Shown here: piece after piece, positions 1 through 11,877 of the stretch
How positions within the stretch are numbered: position 1 is the first letter of the stretch
How the letters are laid out: every line of letters begins with the position of its first letter
Origin: Atriophallophorus winterbourni
Lineage: Eukaryota > Platyhelminthes > Trematoda > Plagiorchiida > Microphallidae
Assembly: GCA_013407085.1 (NCBI GenBank)
Contig: JACCGJ010010937.1
Span: forward strand, 26,042-90,041
Direction: 5' to 3'
Length of the DNA: 64,000 nt
The notes under the pieces: model-generated
What the model was told of the DNA's origin: nothing
The model's input: only the letters and a program-made list of their open reading frames with translations
Databases searched by the model: none
Made by a program: the position numbers and the translations under genes

Positions 1-215
1 AATACTCGATAGCTTACTCGGGAAAGATTAGATAAAGTGTACAGGAAGTACATATTCTCTTTAGAAATAATATGACCAGCTGCAGATGATAAATTGTTAG
101 ACTGGTATTGGATATCATTTCTGTGCACCTACGATAAAGTCACGGTCTTTGGCTCATAGAACGAAATTGCAAGCTGTTCAGAAGAGAGATGTTTGTCTCT
201 AAATACTGAAAAATG
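1..215. other. No recognised feature
   Basis: Short A+T-rich stretch before the first repeat copy. I see no coding, RNA or repeat signature. Confidence 0.4.
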
Positions 216-455
216 ATTGGGACCTGTCTTCAATAATTTGCGTGACGACCGACAACATACTTTGAGTGTTAATATCCGAGGATCTAAAAAAAATCCACAA
301 AGGTTTGGTCGTGCCAACCTTATCCAACAATGGCATAGAAGCGCAACTTGTTTACCATTCTTCCACTGTTTCAAGCGCATGCGCATCCTGAACCTACTGT
401 CCCTACCTGATGAATGCAAACAGCACGAAACCCGTCGTGGTATGTTTGTGTGATG
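216..455 (+). repeat. Relic R1 hammerhead monomer
   Basis: This is a diverged copy of the monomer tandemly repeated at 62.55-64.0 kb, read in the ribozyme-sense direction. The order is the same: a CCAACCTTATCCAACA-like segment, CACTGTTTCAAGCGCATGCG, ACTGTCCCTAC, then the ribozyme core and its 3' flank ending in TGATGGAAATG. No target-site duplication is evident, so it is an old, eroded copy. Confidence 0.75.
401..442 (+). ncRNA. Degraded type I hammerhead ribozyme
   Basis: The catalytic core CTGATGA (407-413) and GAAAC are present, with the GTC cleavage triplet before GTGG. Stem II is ATGC/GCAC, so its first pair is a mismatch. Stem III is altered (ACCCGT instead of ACCGGT). Stem I keeps about four pairs. 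It is probably weak or inactive. Confidence 0.6.
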
Positions 456-3290
456 GAAATGTATACAAATGTATAACTATGTTAAATCTATAGACTTTTT
501 ATAGATTCACAAATCAGATATATGCACTCAAGTTTCAAAATTTATTAATACAGAAGCATTTCGCATCTAAAAAAATATGATTATCATCAAGGTTTTCATG
601 ATATATCGCATATAGTTTTGTAAACACTCATCACGCAATTTGTGGTCAAATCCGTATGCAACTTGCACATCCGTATGCACTTCAAAATTTCGAATAACTA
701 ACAAGACACTGGTAGTGTTTTCGATTATTTTAGGGAGCGCGTTCGAACGGAAGCCAACACGTACAATATAATAACATAAGAAAATGTCGATACATGTTAT
801 TCCAATAAATGTGAGTAACACATCACTCCGGAAGCTTTCGAGAATAGAGGCCGAGAGGCTCAACAACTACATTCGTTCCCAGTATATCAGTTTCCGGGAA
901 CTACTTTTAAATTTAGTTACACGATGGGATATTCTATCACGCAATGGAATATCCTTTTTAAGCCCAAGATTGTGATGTATGCTCCATGGTTGAAATTATG
1001 TAACTTTCCATTATCATGGGCGAAATTGAACGCGAAAAGGGTTTGAAAATACGAGGCAACACAACCAGAGGCACGCTAGTATATAACTTCACAATACATT
1101 CTGTTTTTAGGCAGCCACATACTCAGACACCAACTCACATTTATAAATTGATCTAGCTCAAACTTGAGGGCCAAACGTGGTATGTGTATTGAAATGGCTT
1201 GCCGATTTGCAGCATATATCATTTTTGAAAGTTGAATGGTAGCTTATGCCCTACCGAACATTTAAAAAGTGTGGTGAAGAATAGGCTATCATTGAAATTC
1301 CGAAACTCTATAGTCACCATTTCCGTTAACCTAAACTAGCCACTACTTTCATACGTTAGGCTCAAGTTGTTCTGTCGCTTGATCTCTCTCACTTGTATCT
1401 CACCTCATCCTTCGTACTGTTCAATAGCCATTTGTTCTGCATCTTTTGAAAAACTGTGTGATTATAGGTCGTTGCATCGAAATTATTTCTAGCAAATAAC
1501 TATCATGAATCAAGTCTTTACTACATGCAATTGACTTATAAATTCTATTATCACCGCACACTTACTCTCACTAAAAAAACTATTTGAATCTCGATCTTTA
1601 ACTATTGCTTAGTTTGAAAATTATATTTTCATCCAACACGCCATACTAACGGATATACTTCATCATATTGGCCTCAAGATGTTGGTGTCAAAAATGTGAG
1701 AATATCAAAATGAGGCAGTAAGATTTAAACAGTGAAAAAGCATATTGAACCTTGTATGCCACTGTGTCCAGACACAAGTATTTATTGTGTAGTAGTAACA
1801 AAAGGTATTGTTGAACTATCCCAAACACTGCTGTGTGAATTCATGCTGAAAGGATTCAAAAATTTAGCAGTACCCTAGAATCACATTCCCTGGGTTAGAC
1901 CAGATCATGTCTAGTAGCAACTTTTGGTTCAAACCGTAATAGTTTTGCGGTAAAGAAAACATTGTCAGGGTTCGGAATTATCTGAAAAGATTTATTTTCT
2001 ATAATAATTCCGTCATGTGGTTAAATGCTTACAGATTTTGTATTGGTACACTGAAGTACATGTCTACGTGTTTGAAATGTCATTGGCAATCTCCAATTCA
2101 TGATGTTAGCGATTCGTGAATTCTATCTGTTAGCGGCGTTTGTCAAATGTGTCCTAACTTTTGTCCAAATTCAAATAAGTACCCGATAAACAGTATGGGT
2201 TTGCAATGCTCCAGTGAAATTCATTTGTATTTTGAGTTTTTTTCCTCAGATAGCTTTGCTAAGCTTATCGCTTTTTCGCGAATCATTATGTACGTTTTTC
2301 AAGCCTCAATTTTGCCCGAATTATAGTTTCGTTGCAGAAATACTTTAAAAATGTTCGCACGTACTTTTCCTTGCTTCCAGTGCCTCATGTAGAACAATGA
2401 AGGCCAACCATGCTGCACAAGCTCTAGTTCTAACACGTGACCCGATATTGCAATACTTTTAAAGTGCGTGGCGATCACGTGAGACACATATCACATTTTC
2501 GATGTACAAATGAGTCCCGCGATAAGATAATTCTCTACATGAACTTTACCGAGATTGCATTTTTGATAATCGTGAAATCTCTTTCGGTTTTCATTGTCAA
2601 CATTTAATCTGGGTGCATTCTTTTTCAAAATTTACCACAATTTTGTTCAATTATTCTCATTTTCGTATTTTGTGCGGATCAATAATTGAAAGTTTGTCGA
2701 GGCTTTCTAGGTATCTGACATGTTCTGTAGATTTTCTTCCGATTTAAAATAATTACGCCATCTTTCTCTGATATTTTCAAAAACAATGGTTATAATTAAG
2801 CGATTCACTACAATGTCCTCAGTGAAAAAAACCTGCACATTGTTCTAAGCGACCTTGACCTTGTATATCAATGACTCACTCATAAATTGCATTCCCGCAA
2901 TCACTGTTCTGCCAATCGAACAAACATCATGTGTGACAACGTAAGTGACAGCTGGATACATGATGCGATAATCACATTGTGGTTGCCATGGTTATGGTCA
3001 CCGATAAAAGTACAATGCGGCGAAAATGAAGGTTGTTCAGTCAACGTGGTGGCACGGTAATTTATTTTTAGTCCGTTTGGCAGAAGAAGAGTCCAGTCAA
3101 GTGTGTTTCAACGATCAACAAATGTGACCTGAACTGTATTCACTTCAAATGGACAAACTGGGGGAGACGTGTGTAGATTGTTAGAGGTACTACTTTTCTT
3201 ATCATACGAAAACGAAAATTGATTTGTTTTTTGGATGAATTTTCCTAGAATAGAACTAAATTTAATTTTAAAAAAGCTATAAACGGGTTT
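456..3290. other. Unassigned A+T-rich intergenic DNA
   Basis: About 2.8 kb in which neither strand gives a convincing exon, RNA gene or repeat recognisable elsewhere in the window. Short open frames (for example 567-866 minus) have A+T-driven composition and no family resemblance. Confidence 0.4.
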
Positions 3291-3295
3291 CTATG

Positions 3296-5450
3296 GATCC
3301 AAGATTCAAGGTTTGATAATATATTGCATAAAAAGCTCATAGCTGTACAACATCATAAGATATTCATATAAGGAAAAACAATATATAAATAAAATAGAGG
3401 CGCTAGAAAATCGATAGTTTTTATAGTTAGAAAAAAGTCTTTTATTGACTCCGTATGACGAATTATAATCGTTTACGTGGAGTTGCTTAATTAAGTTATT
3501 TAAACGGTTTAGGATGGAATTAATAAGCATAAATATTTCCAGTTTTATCTTGAAAATCCTTTCACTAGATGATTGTACAATGTCTGACGGTAGGATTTTC
3601 AATAAGAAACAAAAGAGCGCGCCGAATAGAAGAACCGACGACAGTTCCGGCGAGTATGCGGAATATCCTATGCCAATGTGTGAGTGCGTGAGGTATGGTT
3701 TGACCGGAGGCGAAATAGATGCCTCACAGGATGAAGCTTTGAGCTAAGTATTTTCTAGGTGAGGTTTAAATTCAATCGAACCAGTCTGCGAGGCAGTGTA
3801 TCCAAATTAAGATTCTCATATGGTAGGTTGCGGAAACAGCCAACCATTTAGGTGCTCGGCAATAAATCATATCGAGCATCTTGATGTCATTTCGTAGCCA
3901 GGGTGACCAAGCATGCAGTGGGTTAATATACATATTTAAGAGCAGGCGAGAATGTTTCAGAGGAAAAACGTACAAATATATGTCGGAGCATACCTAGGAT
4001 GTTGCAAGCTCGGTTGTACACGGCTTCGCATTGCATAGTGTTCTTCAGACTTCAACTAATCCAAACGCCGAGGTTCATTTTGTTATGTTGTCCATTTCAG
4101 CTGTTGGGATCCAAGGTTTTATGAGAATGTGAAATTTTTACCTTTCTACAGCGTTTAAACTTTCTGAAGTTGAATAGAAGCTTTTTCTTCTCTAACCAGC
4201 TTGACTTGATTCGCATCCGACGTTTAGCATCATCAAAAACATCTTGGCTTTAACCAGTTTCGGAAGGTCATTAATGTACACCAAAATGAGAACCGAACCA
4301 AGTGCAGAACTTTGTGGGACACCGCCAAAGGCTTCGATGTCCCTAGATATCACACTATCGATACATACAGTTGCCTTCCGATCAAGAAGGTAGCTTCTTA
4401 GTCAGGTAAGAAGGCACCAATTATTACTAACCATCTGCAGCTTACTTAGGAGTATGGAATAGTTCACGCGATCAAACGCTTTTGATGTGTCCAAGTAACA
4501 CCTATGCACGCCACCACCCTCATTTAATGTCTGCGTCCAGTTTTTCATTGTTTCCAGTAGGTAAGTTAGGCAAGAACGAGATTTCCGAAATCCATGTTGC
4601 TCTATGAACAACAAGTTTTTGGTTTTGAGAAGACTCAAAATTCTTGCGAACACAATCCGCTCCATAACCTTTGAGATCACAGGAAGGAGTGTAACAGGGT
4701 GTTAATTTTCTAAGTCGGAACGAGTTCCACCTTTTAAGATAGGTGTTATGATTCCTGTCTTCCAATCGGTCGGTACAACACCCTTCCTTAAAGAGTGATT
4801 TAAGAAATCACAGAGTTGTTCACACAATTGACTGTTGGATAACTTTATGATTGCAAGGGTGATTCCGTCGGCTCCCCGGGACTTGTTGGCATTCAACGTG
4901 TATAGATGGTGCCCATTATGGTCTCTGGTACAATTGGTGATGAAAATTTCGATGATAGTAATGCATCCTAAGGGTTTAAAAACTCGTGAATAAAAACTTT
5001 CTAGAGCGTTAGTGGTTTCTAGAACAGAATCAGTTAGTCCGTTATCTGTCATAAACGGAAAAACCTTGGGTTTAAGCTCAGTCGTGTTGTTAATGGTTTG
5101 ATAAAGCAGTTTGGGATTTTAATGCATTCTTACTGGCAGCTGATGTTGCTAATATTTTCTATCCTCCCGGGTGCGATTTGTGGCTTGATTTCGCAATTCG
5201 CGACTGTGAATTCTGAAATGGGGATGTTTACTCTCATGTTTCGGGATATCGTTTGAATTAAAATGTATCCTGTTGGTGATGTAGTCTGTCAGCGTTGTAC
5301 AATGTGAGTCCAGATCACTGAAATGTATATTATAATAATCGAAATCTCCCTTTTTCCACTTTTCTACTTGGTTCTATTTTGCTTTACGATTCTACTTGCT
5401 TCGCACACATATTGAAAGAGCAAAACTGGGTAGTGGAAAGTTTGGAATTG
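3296..5450 (-). mobile_element. CR1-clade non-LTR retrotransposon, 5'-truncated relic
   Basis: Reading leftward on the minus strand, the CR1 ORF2 parts appear in order: the linker after the endonuclease (about 5,440-5,050), the start of the reverse transcriptase (5,052-4,702, with KSRGADGIT and DWKTGIITPILKGG), fingers and palm (4,680-4,402, QHGFRKSRSCLTYLLE and DTSKAFDRVN), the GVPQ segment (near 4,320), and the C-terminal region (3,975-3,772, AWSPWLRNDIK; 3,602-3,500, SDIVQSSSERIF). Frameshifts separate these blocks and the FADD segment is not clearly seen. The endonuclease and ORF1 are missing, which is the usual 5' truncation of LINE insertion. It cannot encode a working enzyme. Confidence 0.85.
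4402..5052 (-). pseudogene. CR1 reverse transcriptase fragment (two frames)
   Basis: Two consecutive open frames (5,052-4,702 and 4,680-4,402, minus) are separated by a frameshift near 4,690. The first holds the N-terminal region (NANKSRGADGITLAIIKLSN, then VPTDWKTGIITPILKGG). The second holds RT motifs 2a to A: KVMERIVFARIL, EQHGFRKSRSC and YLDTSKAFDRVN. The aspartate of motif A (DTSKAFD) is present, so this block is well kept although the enzyme as a whole is broken. In an intact element it would copy its own RNA at a nicked chromosomal site. Confidence 0.8.
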
Positions 5451-5815
5451 CCAGACTGGTATTCAAATGCTAACCAAATTTGATTTCGTCTGCCAGCGAC
5501 GAAGAGGTAAATTAAACGTTGTGGTGAGAGCAGGCGAAAGTTTCGCTTGCACTATTTTCTCATATCATAGTTTAAACTATAAAAGTACACAAAATTCGAA
5601 ACCGGTAAGACGTAAAATGTCCTTTAATTGCTGCGTGGCGAAGCAAATGTGACGTACTGCCGTCCCAAGTTGCAAGAGTGTTACGATCTCACACACTGGG
5701 GCATCTGAAATGATATCATGAATAATTTTCAGAGGATATACGGCATGATAATTTCAATGCATCGTTCGAGATCAAAAACTATCACAGAGGTTTTAAGTCA
5801 TTGACGGTTTATTCG
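5451..5815. other. No recognised feature
   Basis: Spacer between the CR1 relic and an RTE 3' end. The 61-codon open frame at 5,467-5,652 has no recognisable family. Confidence 0.35.
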
Positions 5816-5819
5816 GGAA

Positions 5820-6068
5820 CTTTTTAAAATTAAATATACTACACGAGAGCCGATACAGCTCTTGGCTGCTGAACGTAGATCAAGCCGCCTGCGTGCAACT
5901 GACGCCCTACAACTGAGTTCTGACTATCGTTACAAGCGCTGCGGGAGAGATTGTTCCTCCCGAATCAGACTGTTTAGTCATTCAAAAATATGAATATGAA
6001 TATGAAAATTCATGCGATTGTGATGTACATCCATGATTGATATCGACCGAAGGAGGCCAACAACCACA
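5820..6068 (+). mobile_element. RTE-clade LINE 3'-end relic
   Basis: This is the last about 250 bp of the RTE family also seen at 36.4-36.66 kb and 47.85-48.08 kb. The frame encodes the family's C-terminal cysteine/histidine motif (CGRDCSSRIRLFSH), followed by the shared 3'UTR block ending in GATGTACATCCATG and ATCGACCGA. Everything upstream is absent, so this is a strongly 5'-truncated insertion. An R2 ribozyme repeat follows immediately. Confidence 0.8.
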
Positions 6069-6079
6069 TTAGATCTTGA

Positions 6080-6490
6080 GGTTGATGCGAATCTCAGAGG
6101 TTCAGAATTGCTCGTGAACAGTGTGACAAGATGTAGCAAAATGAAACTTTTCTTCATTTCAAAGAAAAAAGGCTCACTAGACCTCGTCTTACTGTATCCA
6201 CCTGAAGAATGCAAGCAGCCAGAAACCGGTTGTGGTGTGTAAGTGATGGGGGTGTGCAACACAATATATTGGTCTTTTTTGAGCGCCTCGAGCACTTGGC
6301 CAGGAATTACTTTGTAAATCTGCATTTGAACATCGTGGTTCTTCGTACGAACCCTATATAACAGTGGCATACAAGCATAACATAGTTTACCACTTCACCA
6401 CTGTTTCTAGGATCAGTGGCAGAAAAAGCGTGTAACCAGATTTGGTGTGTAAAGAATGGGAATGTGAACACCACAATATAAATGAAAGAA
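6080..6490 (+). repeat. R2 hammerhead repeat, about 1.5 monomers
   Basis: A copy of the R2 subfamily (about 241-bp period). It runs from a segment matching the CACTGTTTCAAGGCTCAC part, through the ribozyme region and GGGGGTGTG block, to the TATATAA element at 6,355-6,361 and the ACAGTGGCATACAAG segment. It then enters a second partial unit ending near AACACCACAATATA. It directly follows an RTE 3' end. Confidence 0.75.
6197..6238 (+). ncRNA. Mutated hammerhead core in R2
   Basis: The core reads CTGAAGA instead of CTGATGA, followed by AGAAAC, CGGTT and GTGG. Stem II is poorly paired. Self-cleavage is unlikely, but the homology to intact copies is clear. Confidence 0.55.
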
Positions 6491-7140
6491 ATCTGTTACG
6501 ATATACACTCTGATACTCATTACATTTATAATATTTGTTTTCTCAATTTCTCATCAATGTTATGCATTTTACAAAACACCTTCAAATCATTTGTCGTGAC
6601 AATCTCATGCAACGCGTGATAAACCCTAATTTGCAGTGAAGTATGAGGAAGTGATGAGAGAATATTTCCGAAATTCAGTTTACCAATATTGGGTGTGATT
6701 GAATATTGTTTTGGGTAAATCAATACGGCGACAATGAGCAAATATGTGTTGTGAACAATGATCAATGAAAGTCTCAACTAGAAAGAAGAAATGCTACTTC
6801 AAATGACATACGTAAAGAAGAGATTTATGAGGAATTATTATGCGTAATCGATTTCTATTCTGTTCTATATTGGTATTCCCTTGGCAAAACAATTAGATAA
6901 CAGTAACATACCATGGGATATAGGGGAAAATGTCCCAAAAAGGTCATGTAGCAAATTCGATTGTGATAGTTTATTGAAGAGAAATGACTAAAATCCGCAT
7001 ACGCAATGAAGTGAACAATATTAGTTGAAATTCGTGTGCATAAAAAAATGTGTTTTGGAGAAAGTGTATTTCCATATTACTATGCGGCGTTTCAGTAAAA
7101 CTGGGATCCTAGAATTGAAAATATTCGAACTAAGATAGTC
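6491..7140. other. No recognised feature
   Basis: A+T-rich spacer without a supported gene. The 83-codon minus-strand frame at 6,526-6,777 is unrecognised. Confidence 0.35.
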
Positions 7141-7144
7141 GTCT

Positions 7145-7350
7145 GCATGCATGTACATCGCACAGATACTCGATTAGTTCATGCTGTTCGCACTCATTAG
7201 GCAGGCGAAGTATGATCAGGATCCGGATGCATTGAAACACCGAATGAGTAGTAAAAAAGTACGCTTGTATGACACTGTTAGATAAGGTTGGCACGGCCAA
7301 CCTGTTCAACTGCATGTACCCATGCAGGTGTAGACGGGATTAAACCAATG
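7145..7350 (-). repeat. Relic R1 hammerhead monomer
   Basis: In the same orientation as the 62.55-64.0 kb array. CATGCTGTTCGCACTCATTAG, TATGATCAGGATCCGGATGC, TTGTATGACACTGTTAGATA and GGCACGGCCAACCTGTTCAA all match the monomer in order. The ribozyme core at about 7,170-7,206 is destroyed (CTAATGA and GAAC). Confidence 0.7.
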
Positions 7351-7479
7351 ATCATGAACAAATATCCTCATTTACTTCCATTTTCATCCCATGATTCAAT
7401 GATTCAAGATTTATGGTTGAGAAAGAAATTAACTGTACAATAACCACAGTCGAAGTATAGGTACAAAGTTATAAATAAA
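7351..7479. other. Spacer with GATTCAA-like tract
   Basis: Between the R1 relic and a CR1 3' end. It contains ATGATTCAATGATTCAAG near 7,390; similar short tracts occur at 3,303 and 27,671. Confidence 0.35.
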
Positions 7480-8803
7480 TAAGTATGAATAAAATCAATG
7501 GGACTCATGACTGAGATAGTTTTTTTAATAATTGGAGGCAAAATTAGGATTAGCTCTCATGTATTGCTCAAGTTTCGATTTGAATACAGCTAAACTGTTT
7601 GAGCAGGTAGGGAATTCTAAACAAAACGCACACGCACCGATTAAAAATACCTGCAGAAGTTTTTTTATGGAGTGTGGTATTTCCAATTTGCAACCATGAC
7701 CACGGATGTTGCTGAAAGTTGGAAGGTGGGATAATTTTTCTAGGGGCGGGAAACAGTGGTACGTATTTTGTATGCGAGGATGAGATCAACTCGCATTCTT
7801 CTTTGTTCAAGTGTCCTCAGATCCAGTCGTTTGAGTCGCTCGACGTTTGGCGTATTTTCAGAACCATTGATAAGCTTAGAAGCTGTATGATATAAGCAGT
7901 CCAGAAGTAAGATGTCTTAATGGAGTCATGACGTTCAGGCTTGGGCATCTTAGTCTAAAGCCGGGTGTATATAAGTGTTCATCATGAGAGAAAAACCACC
8001 TAGGGAAAAACGTCCAAATATCCGCCGTACCATACCTATCAGCCGAGACGCGCTTTTGTAAACGGCTTTGCGTTGTAGACCATTTTTCAAACTACAGCGA
8101 ATGCAGACACCCAGGAACGTTTTTTCCACTGTGCATCCCAGTATGGGGTTTCCGATATTGTATGGGTAGTCAACATCATGATCGAGACAGATCTGCATGA
8201 TCTGAGACTTTTGCGTATTCAAATGCAGGTTATTTTCTGATGACTAGTCGTACAAAGCAGTCCGGTCGTTTTGTAGCAAAATACAATATTGCTGATTTGC
8301 CTTAATATTTTTTGTCATCATCAAACAAAAGCATCTTACTGTCGTTTGGTATTGGCAATTCGTTCATGCAGATCAGAAACAACATTGGTCGAAACGCCGA
8401 TCCTTGTGGAACACCGCTAGTGACATTAATTCGCTTTGATAATATACCATTGTCGCGAACTCTGATGTTTCTGTTGCTAAGACAATCACAAATCCATTCA
8501 TATAATCTCCAGCAATGCCGTGTTTCTGTAGCTTATTCAAGAGTACACTATGATCGGCTCTGTCGAAAACTTTAGAAATGTTAGGGGGCATGCATGAATA
8601 CGTCCATATGCTTCTAAAACACTCGTCCAGTCGTCTAAGCATATCAACAAGTTTGTTAGGCAAGAAAGATTTTAGCGAAATCAGTGTTGTGCAACGGACA
8701 AAATCCGTTCCTTTATAGATGTTGCACTATTTCTGCAGTTATTATTCGCTCGAAAACATTTGATACCGAAGACAGCAATGTCACGGGCCTGTAATTTTTG
8801 ACG

Positions 8804-9241
8804 TCAGAACGGCAACCTACTTTGTACATGGGTGTTAGTTGTCCATTTTCCATTCTTTGGATACCAAACCAGCTTAGAGCAAATTAATAAACATCTTAGA
8901 TAGAGGTTCAGACAGTTGCTTTTGACATGTTTGAGCGGCATTGGAGTTTCCTCGTTTGGTCCCGTAGATTTATTTACACTTAATTTTCGTAAGTGCTGCG
9001 CTAAAACCATCGGAGTAATCAATACTTCACTCAAAGTCGGTCTGTCAAGTTGAATGATGGATACCTCAACGGGCTCCGTGGATTTTGGCGCGAACACTCC
9101 GGCATAAAAGTCTGCTGATATGTCAGCGGTCTGAATAATGGATTCTGTGAAGCCGGACGAAGTTTTTAAGGCAAAGACTTCTGGTTTAATATTCGTTCTA
9201 TCGTTTACGAGTTTATATAGGAGCTTCGGATTGTGGTGCAT
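8804..9241 (-). pseudogene. CR1 ORF2 linker and RT start
   Basis: The 145-codon frame begins MHHNPKLLYKLVNDRTNIKP, typical of the region between endonuclease and RT in CR1 elements, and continues through FYAGVFAP to LSVNKSTGPN, the start of the RT domain. Frameshifts then move the RT to 8,663-8,373 (KVFDRADHSVLLNKLQKHGI, motif A). The C-terminal region continues at 8,222-7,950 (GCTVEKTFLGV and ASRLIGMVRRIFG). Confidence 0.75.
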
Positions 9242-9662
9242 CTGAGAAATTAAATGTGATTTAAAAGCTTATGTATCTTCTCGATTAATGCGGATAACTT
9301 TGTTTCTCAGTCGTGTAAATTGTGCCCATTATTCGGCTGTGTTGATAAACTTATGAAACTTCCATGCTCTTGCACTTTGTTTCATCCATTTTTAGTCCTG
9401 CTTCATAGTTTAAATGTATTACGTTGATAAGCTTTCTTCAGAACGAATACTAAATTGTTCCTCCAGTATAGATTTCATATGCTCTAAGATATAGAGCCAA
9501 AGACTATCCCGATCGGTATAATCCAGTTTTACAAAACTATTGTGATTTAACTCGGTATACAGCAATGTAGTTCACTCTTCTGACGCTTTTTTCGTCATTG
9601 TTGCACCTAGCGCTACAAACGTACTCGAATTCTAGGACAGCATGATTGCTTCGTCTGATTAG

Positions 9663-9971
9663 CTATTTATAGACAATATTATTTACAGTGGTAGGATCTG
9701 ATGTAAGTATAAGCTCCAAGCTAGATGATCGCTCTGATCCCCTCATATGACTAAATCCCGTAACGTGGTTAGAAGCGGTTGGTTTATTCAACACAGCTCG
9801 AAGTTGATATTCAAGTAATTCAGATGGATGATCATCTCTACTGTATAGCTGGCGAACTTTAAAATCCCCCATTATCAATATTTGGGTCTCGTGCCGCGCT
9901 GTCACATCGCGCAAACCATCATTCAGTTTATTGTTTAGGTTGGGAGTTGCTGTTGGAAAACGATAGATCAC
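9663..9971 (-). pseudogene. CR1 ORF2 endonuclease fragment
   Basis: This is the C-terminal half of an AP-like endonuclease domain. ILIMGDFKV matches the conserved GDFN block (Asn replaced by Lys). LELILTSDPTTVNNIVYK matches the DLVLTS block. The final SDH block is not in frame. In an active element this domain nicks the target DNA; the substituted asparagine and the missing ends make it non-functional. Confidence 0.75.
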
Positions 9972-11228
9972 TCTAATAATACATTCGTCTCCTTAAATAA
10001 GAGTCAAATAGCACCAAAGTGCGTCGGAAATATCAAGGGTCTCATCGTTCATAACTCTACAGATAAGCGACTGCTTGAAATAGAGTGCTGCTCCTCCTCC
10101 ATCACCTAAACGGTCATGCTGGGTTAGAGACATGCTGGGCTAGGCGAGTTCTTTGTCAGACAATGAGGCGTGGAACCACGTTTATGTTATGGCGACTATA
10201 TCCGAAATCGTTTTATTACCATTTCGGAGAGTTAGATTAATGTTTTGATAAGGCTGGTCACGTTGGTATAGATGCACTTGATTGTATTTTTTGTGATTGA
10301 TAACTGAGTTTATTGGTCCGACTTCTCTGGAGACAGACTTGTCAAGTTTGAGCTGTGGTGTTTACTACTATTAATTGGGTGTGTGCGTATCCTTGTTTGT
10401 ATTAATATTGGTTGAGTGACAGAATCGGAAATTATGTCCAGTTCTCCCTTCGGATCTTGATCGATTTCGGTTCGAGCTGAATTCGCGTTATTCAATGTTT
10501 TCTTGTTTGAACGTTATCCTCTGAACTCGATGATTGTCTCGTATTTTGACTCCGGGATCAGATAGAATGACCCCTTTTGAAAACTTATGTTTTAAGGCTC
10601 ACCACGTGCATCTTAGTCTATCGGCCCTTGGCGCTGTTTAGAAGGGTCACTTTCAGCGGAATTGGACCCAATCCATTGTACTTCGGAGATCGTGGTAGAC
10701 GAAAACTGTCGAACGCAACTTCCTCAGAAATGTTCATAATTTCTGCTAGATATCTCCACTACTTTCAGTCGTGGCTAGCGCATGCGTGAATAGAAGAATA
10801 ACCGATGATTTCAGGAATCCCAAGTAAAATGAGAGTACAGGAAGAATTGCTTCAAAGATCAGCGTTTGTGCCGTTTCTCTCGCATAATGTAATACGTAGT
10901 GAACACTGTAGGTTGTTTCTGAGCTACTTCGTAGCATGTATGCGTTTAGCAATATTTCTTTTAGCTCTCTTTCTTGTCTACGGTTACTTTAATCAATCTT
11001 GGTTTATCGTGGTGTCGTGAATAACGTATTCTCGTGAGCCGTGAAGTGTTCATAACATGATTTATTGTCATAATATTGCACAGGTCAAATCACGCCTTAA
11101 GATCGTGCTACATACGAGCCTCAAATGGTGAAGCATCAGGTTCTGGCATACTCGTACATATTATACTCAAGTTGTGGAGCCAAGTGGCTAATCGATTGTT
11201 TTAATTTTGTTAAGCTCGTCCACATGTG

Positions 11229-11860
11229 TTATTTGCGATAGCTATATAATGCTTTAGCCTCAGCGCCTGAAGCTGGATACTCTAGGGCTGCGGTGGCGTA
11301 TGATTTCGGAGTTTGTGCCGGGTTTACGTGTTCGTTAGTTTGATGTATGTGCTGGCATCGGGAACTCACGTTGTTGGGGTCATTATCGGCCACTTTTTTC
11401 CATGTTCTCATTTGATCAGCGATAGATTTCTTATTTTCCAATATACAACTATCATTTATTGCATGTTTGAGTTCAGAGGACGCTGGTTTCATGCGACCTT
11501 CTAACAAAGAATCGAGGTTAAGTTCGATTTTTTAATATGATCCAAGGATGACAATTCGGGCCTTTCAACTCAGTCCCTGATTGGTTGTGTCTACAGTTGC
11601 AAGGTCGCTCATGCCTCATGAAGTTTGTCCGTATTCGAAGCAGCTGTAGCAAACTCCCGCGATAGAATCGTTTCCATTATATTTATCGTTTCCTTCGTCA
11701 AGGTCGTATCGCAGCCAGCATGGATTTTAACCGAGCAGACACGGCCCGTCAAAACACGTGCCTTCGCAATTAGCCCTTTCGCACAGCTATTGCATTTTGT
11801 TGTGAGGCTTTCTGGGTCATCGTTTCGCGTTTATGTGTACAAGTACATTATATTAATAAT
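11229..11860 (-). pseudogene. CR1 ORF1 remnant with PHD-like finger
   Basis: The translated minus strand from about 11,820 reads TKCNSCAKGL, then GRVCSVKIHAGCD. This is a Cys-x2-Cys, Cys, His-x2-Cys pattern like the PHD-type fingers found in some CR1 ORF1 proteins. After frameshifts, a 92-codon frame (11,507-11,229) carries the downstream low-complexity part. ORF1 proteins of LINEs bind element RNA; this copy is broken. Confidence 0.55.
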
Positions 11861-11877
11861 ATTTTCTAGTTGAGTAT

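Larger units (their letters stand above)
7480..11875 (-). mobile_element. CR1-clade non-LTR retrotransposon, near full length, decayed
   Basis: Read on the minus strand from 11,875 leftward. ORF1 comes first, with an N-terminal cysteine/histidine finger (CNSCAKG near 11,790, then VCSVKIHAGC) and a C-terminal part at 11,507-11,229. ORF2 follows: endonuclease remnants (9,971-9,663, ILIMGDF and LELILTS), linker (9,241-8,804), reverse transcriptase (8,663-8,373) and C-terminal domain (8,222-7,568, ending near WNSLPAQTV). All blocks are in family order over about 4.4 kb, but many frameshifts and stops break them. The right edge lies next to an R1 relic. Confidence 0.85.

Noticed and set aside
7388..7412. 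GATTCAA tracts at 3,303, 7,390 and 27,671 as CR1 3' tails
   Set aside because: Their orientation relative to the neighbouring CR1 copies is inconsistent, and the 27,671 tract lies inside the coding remnant rather than at its end.
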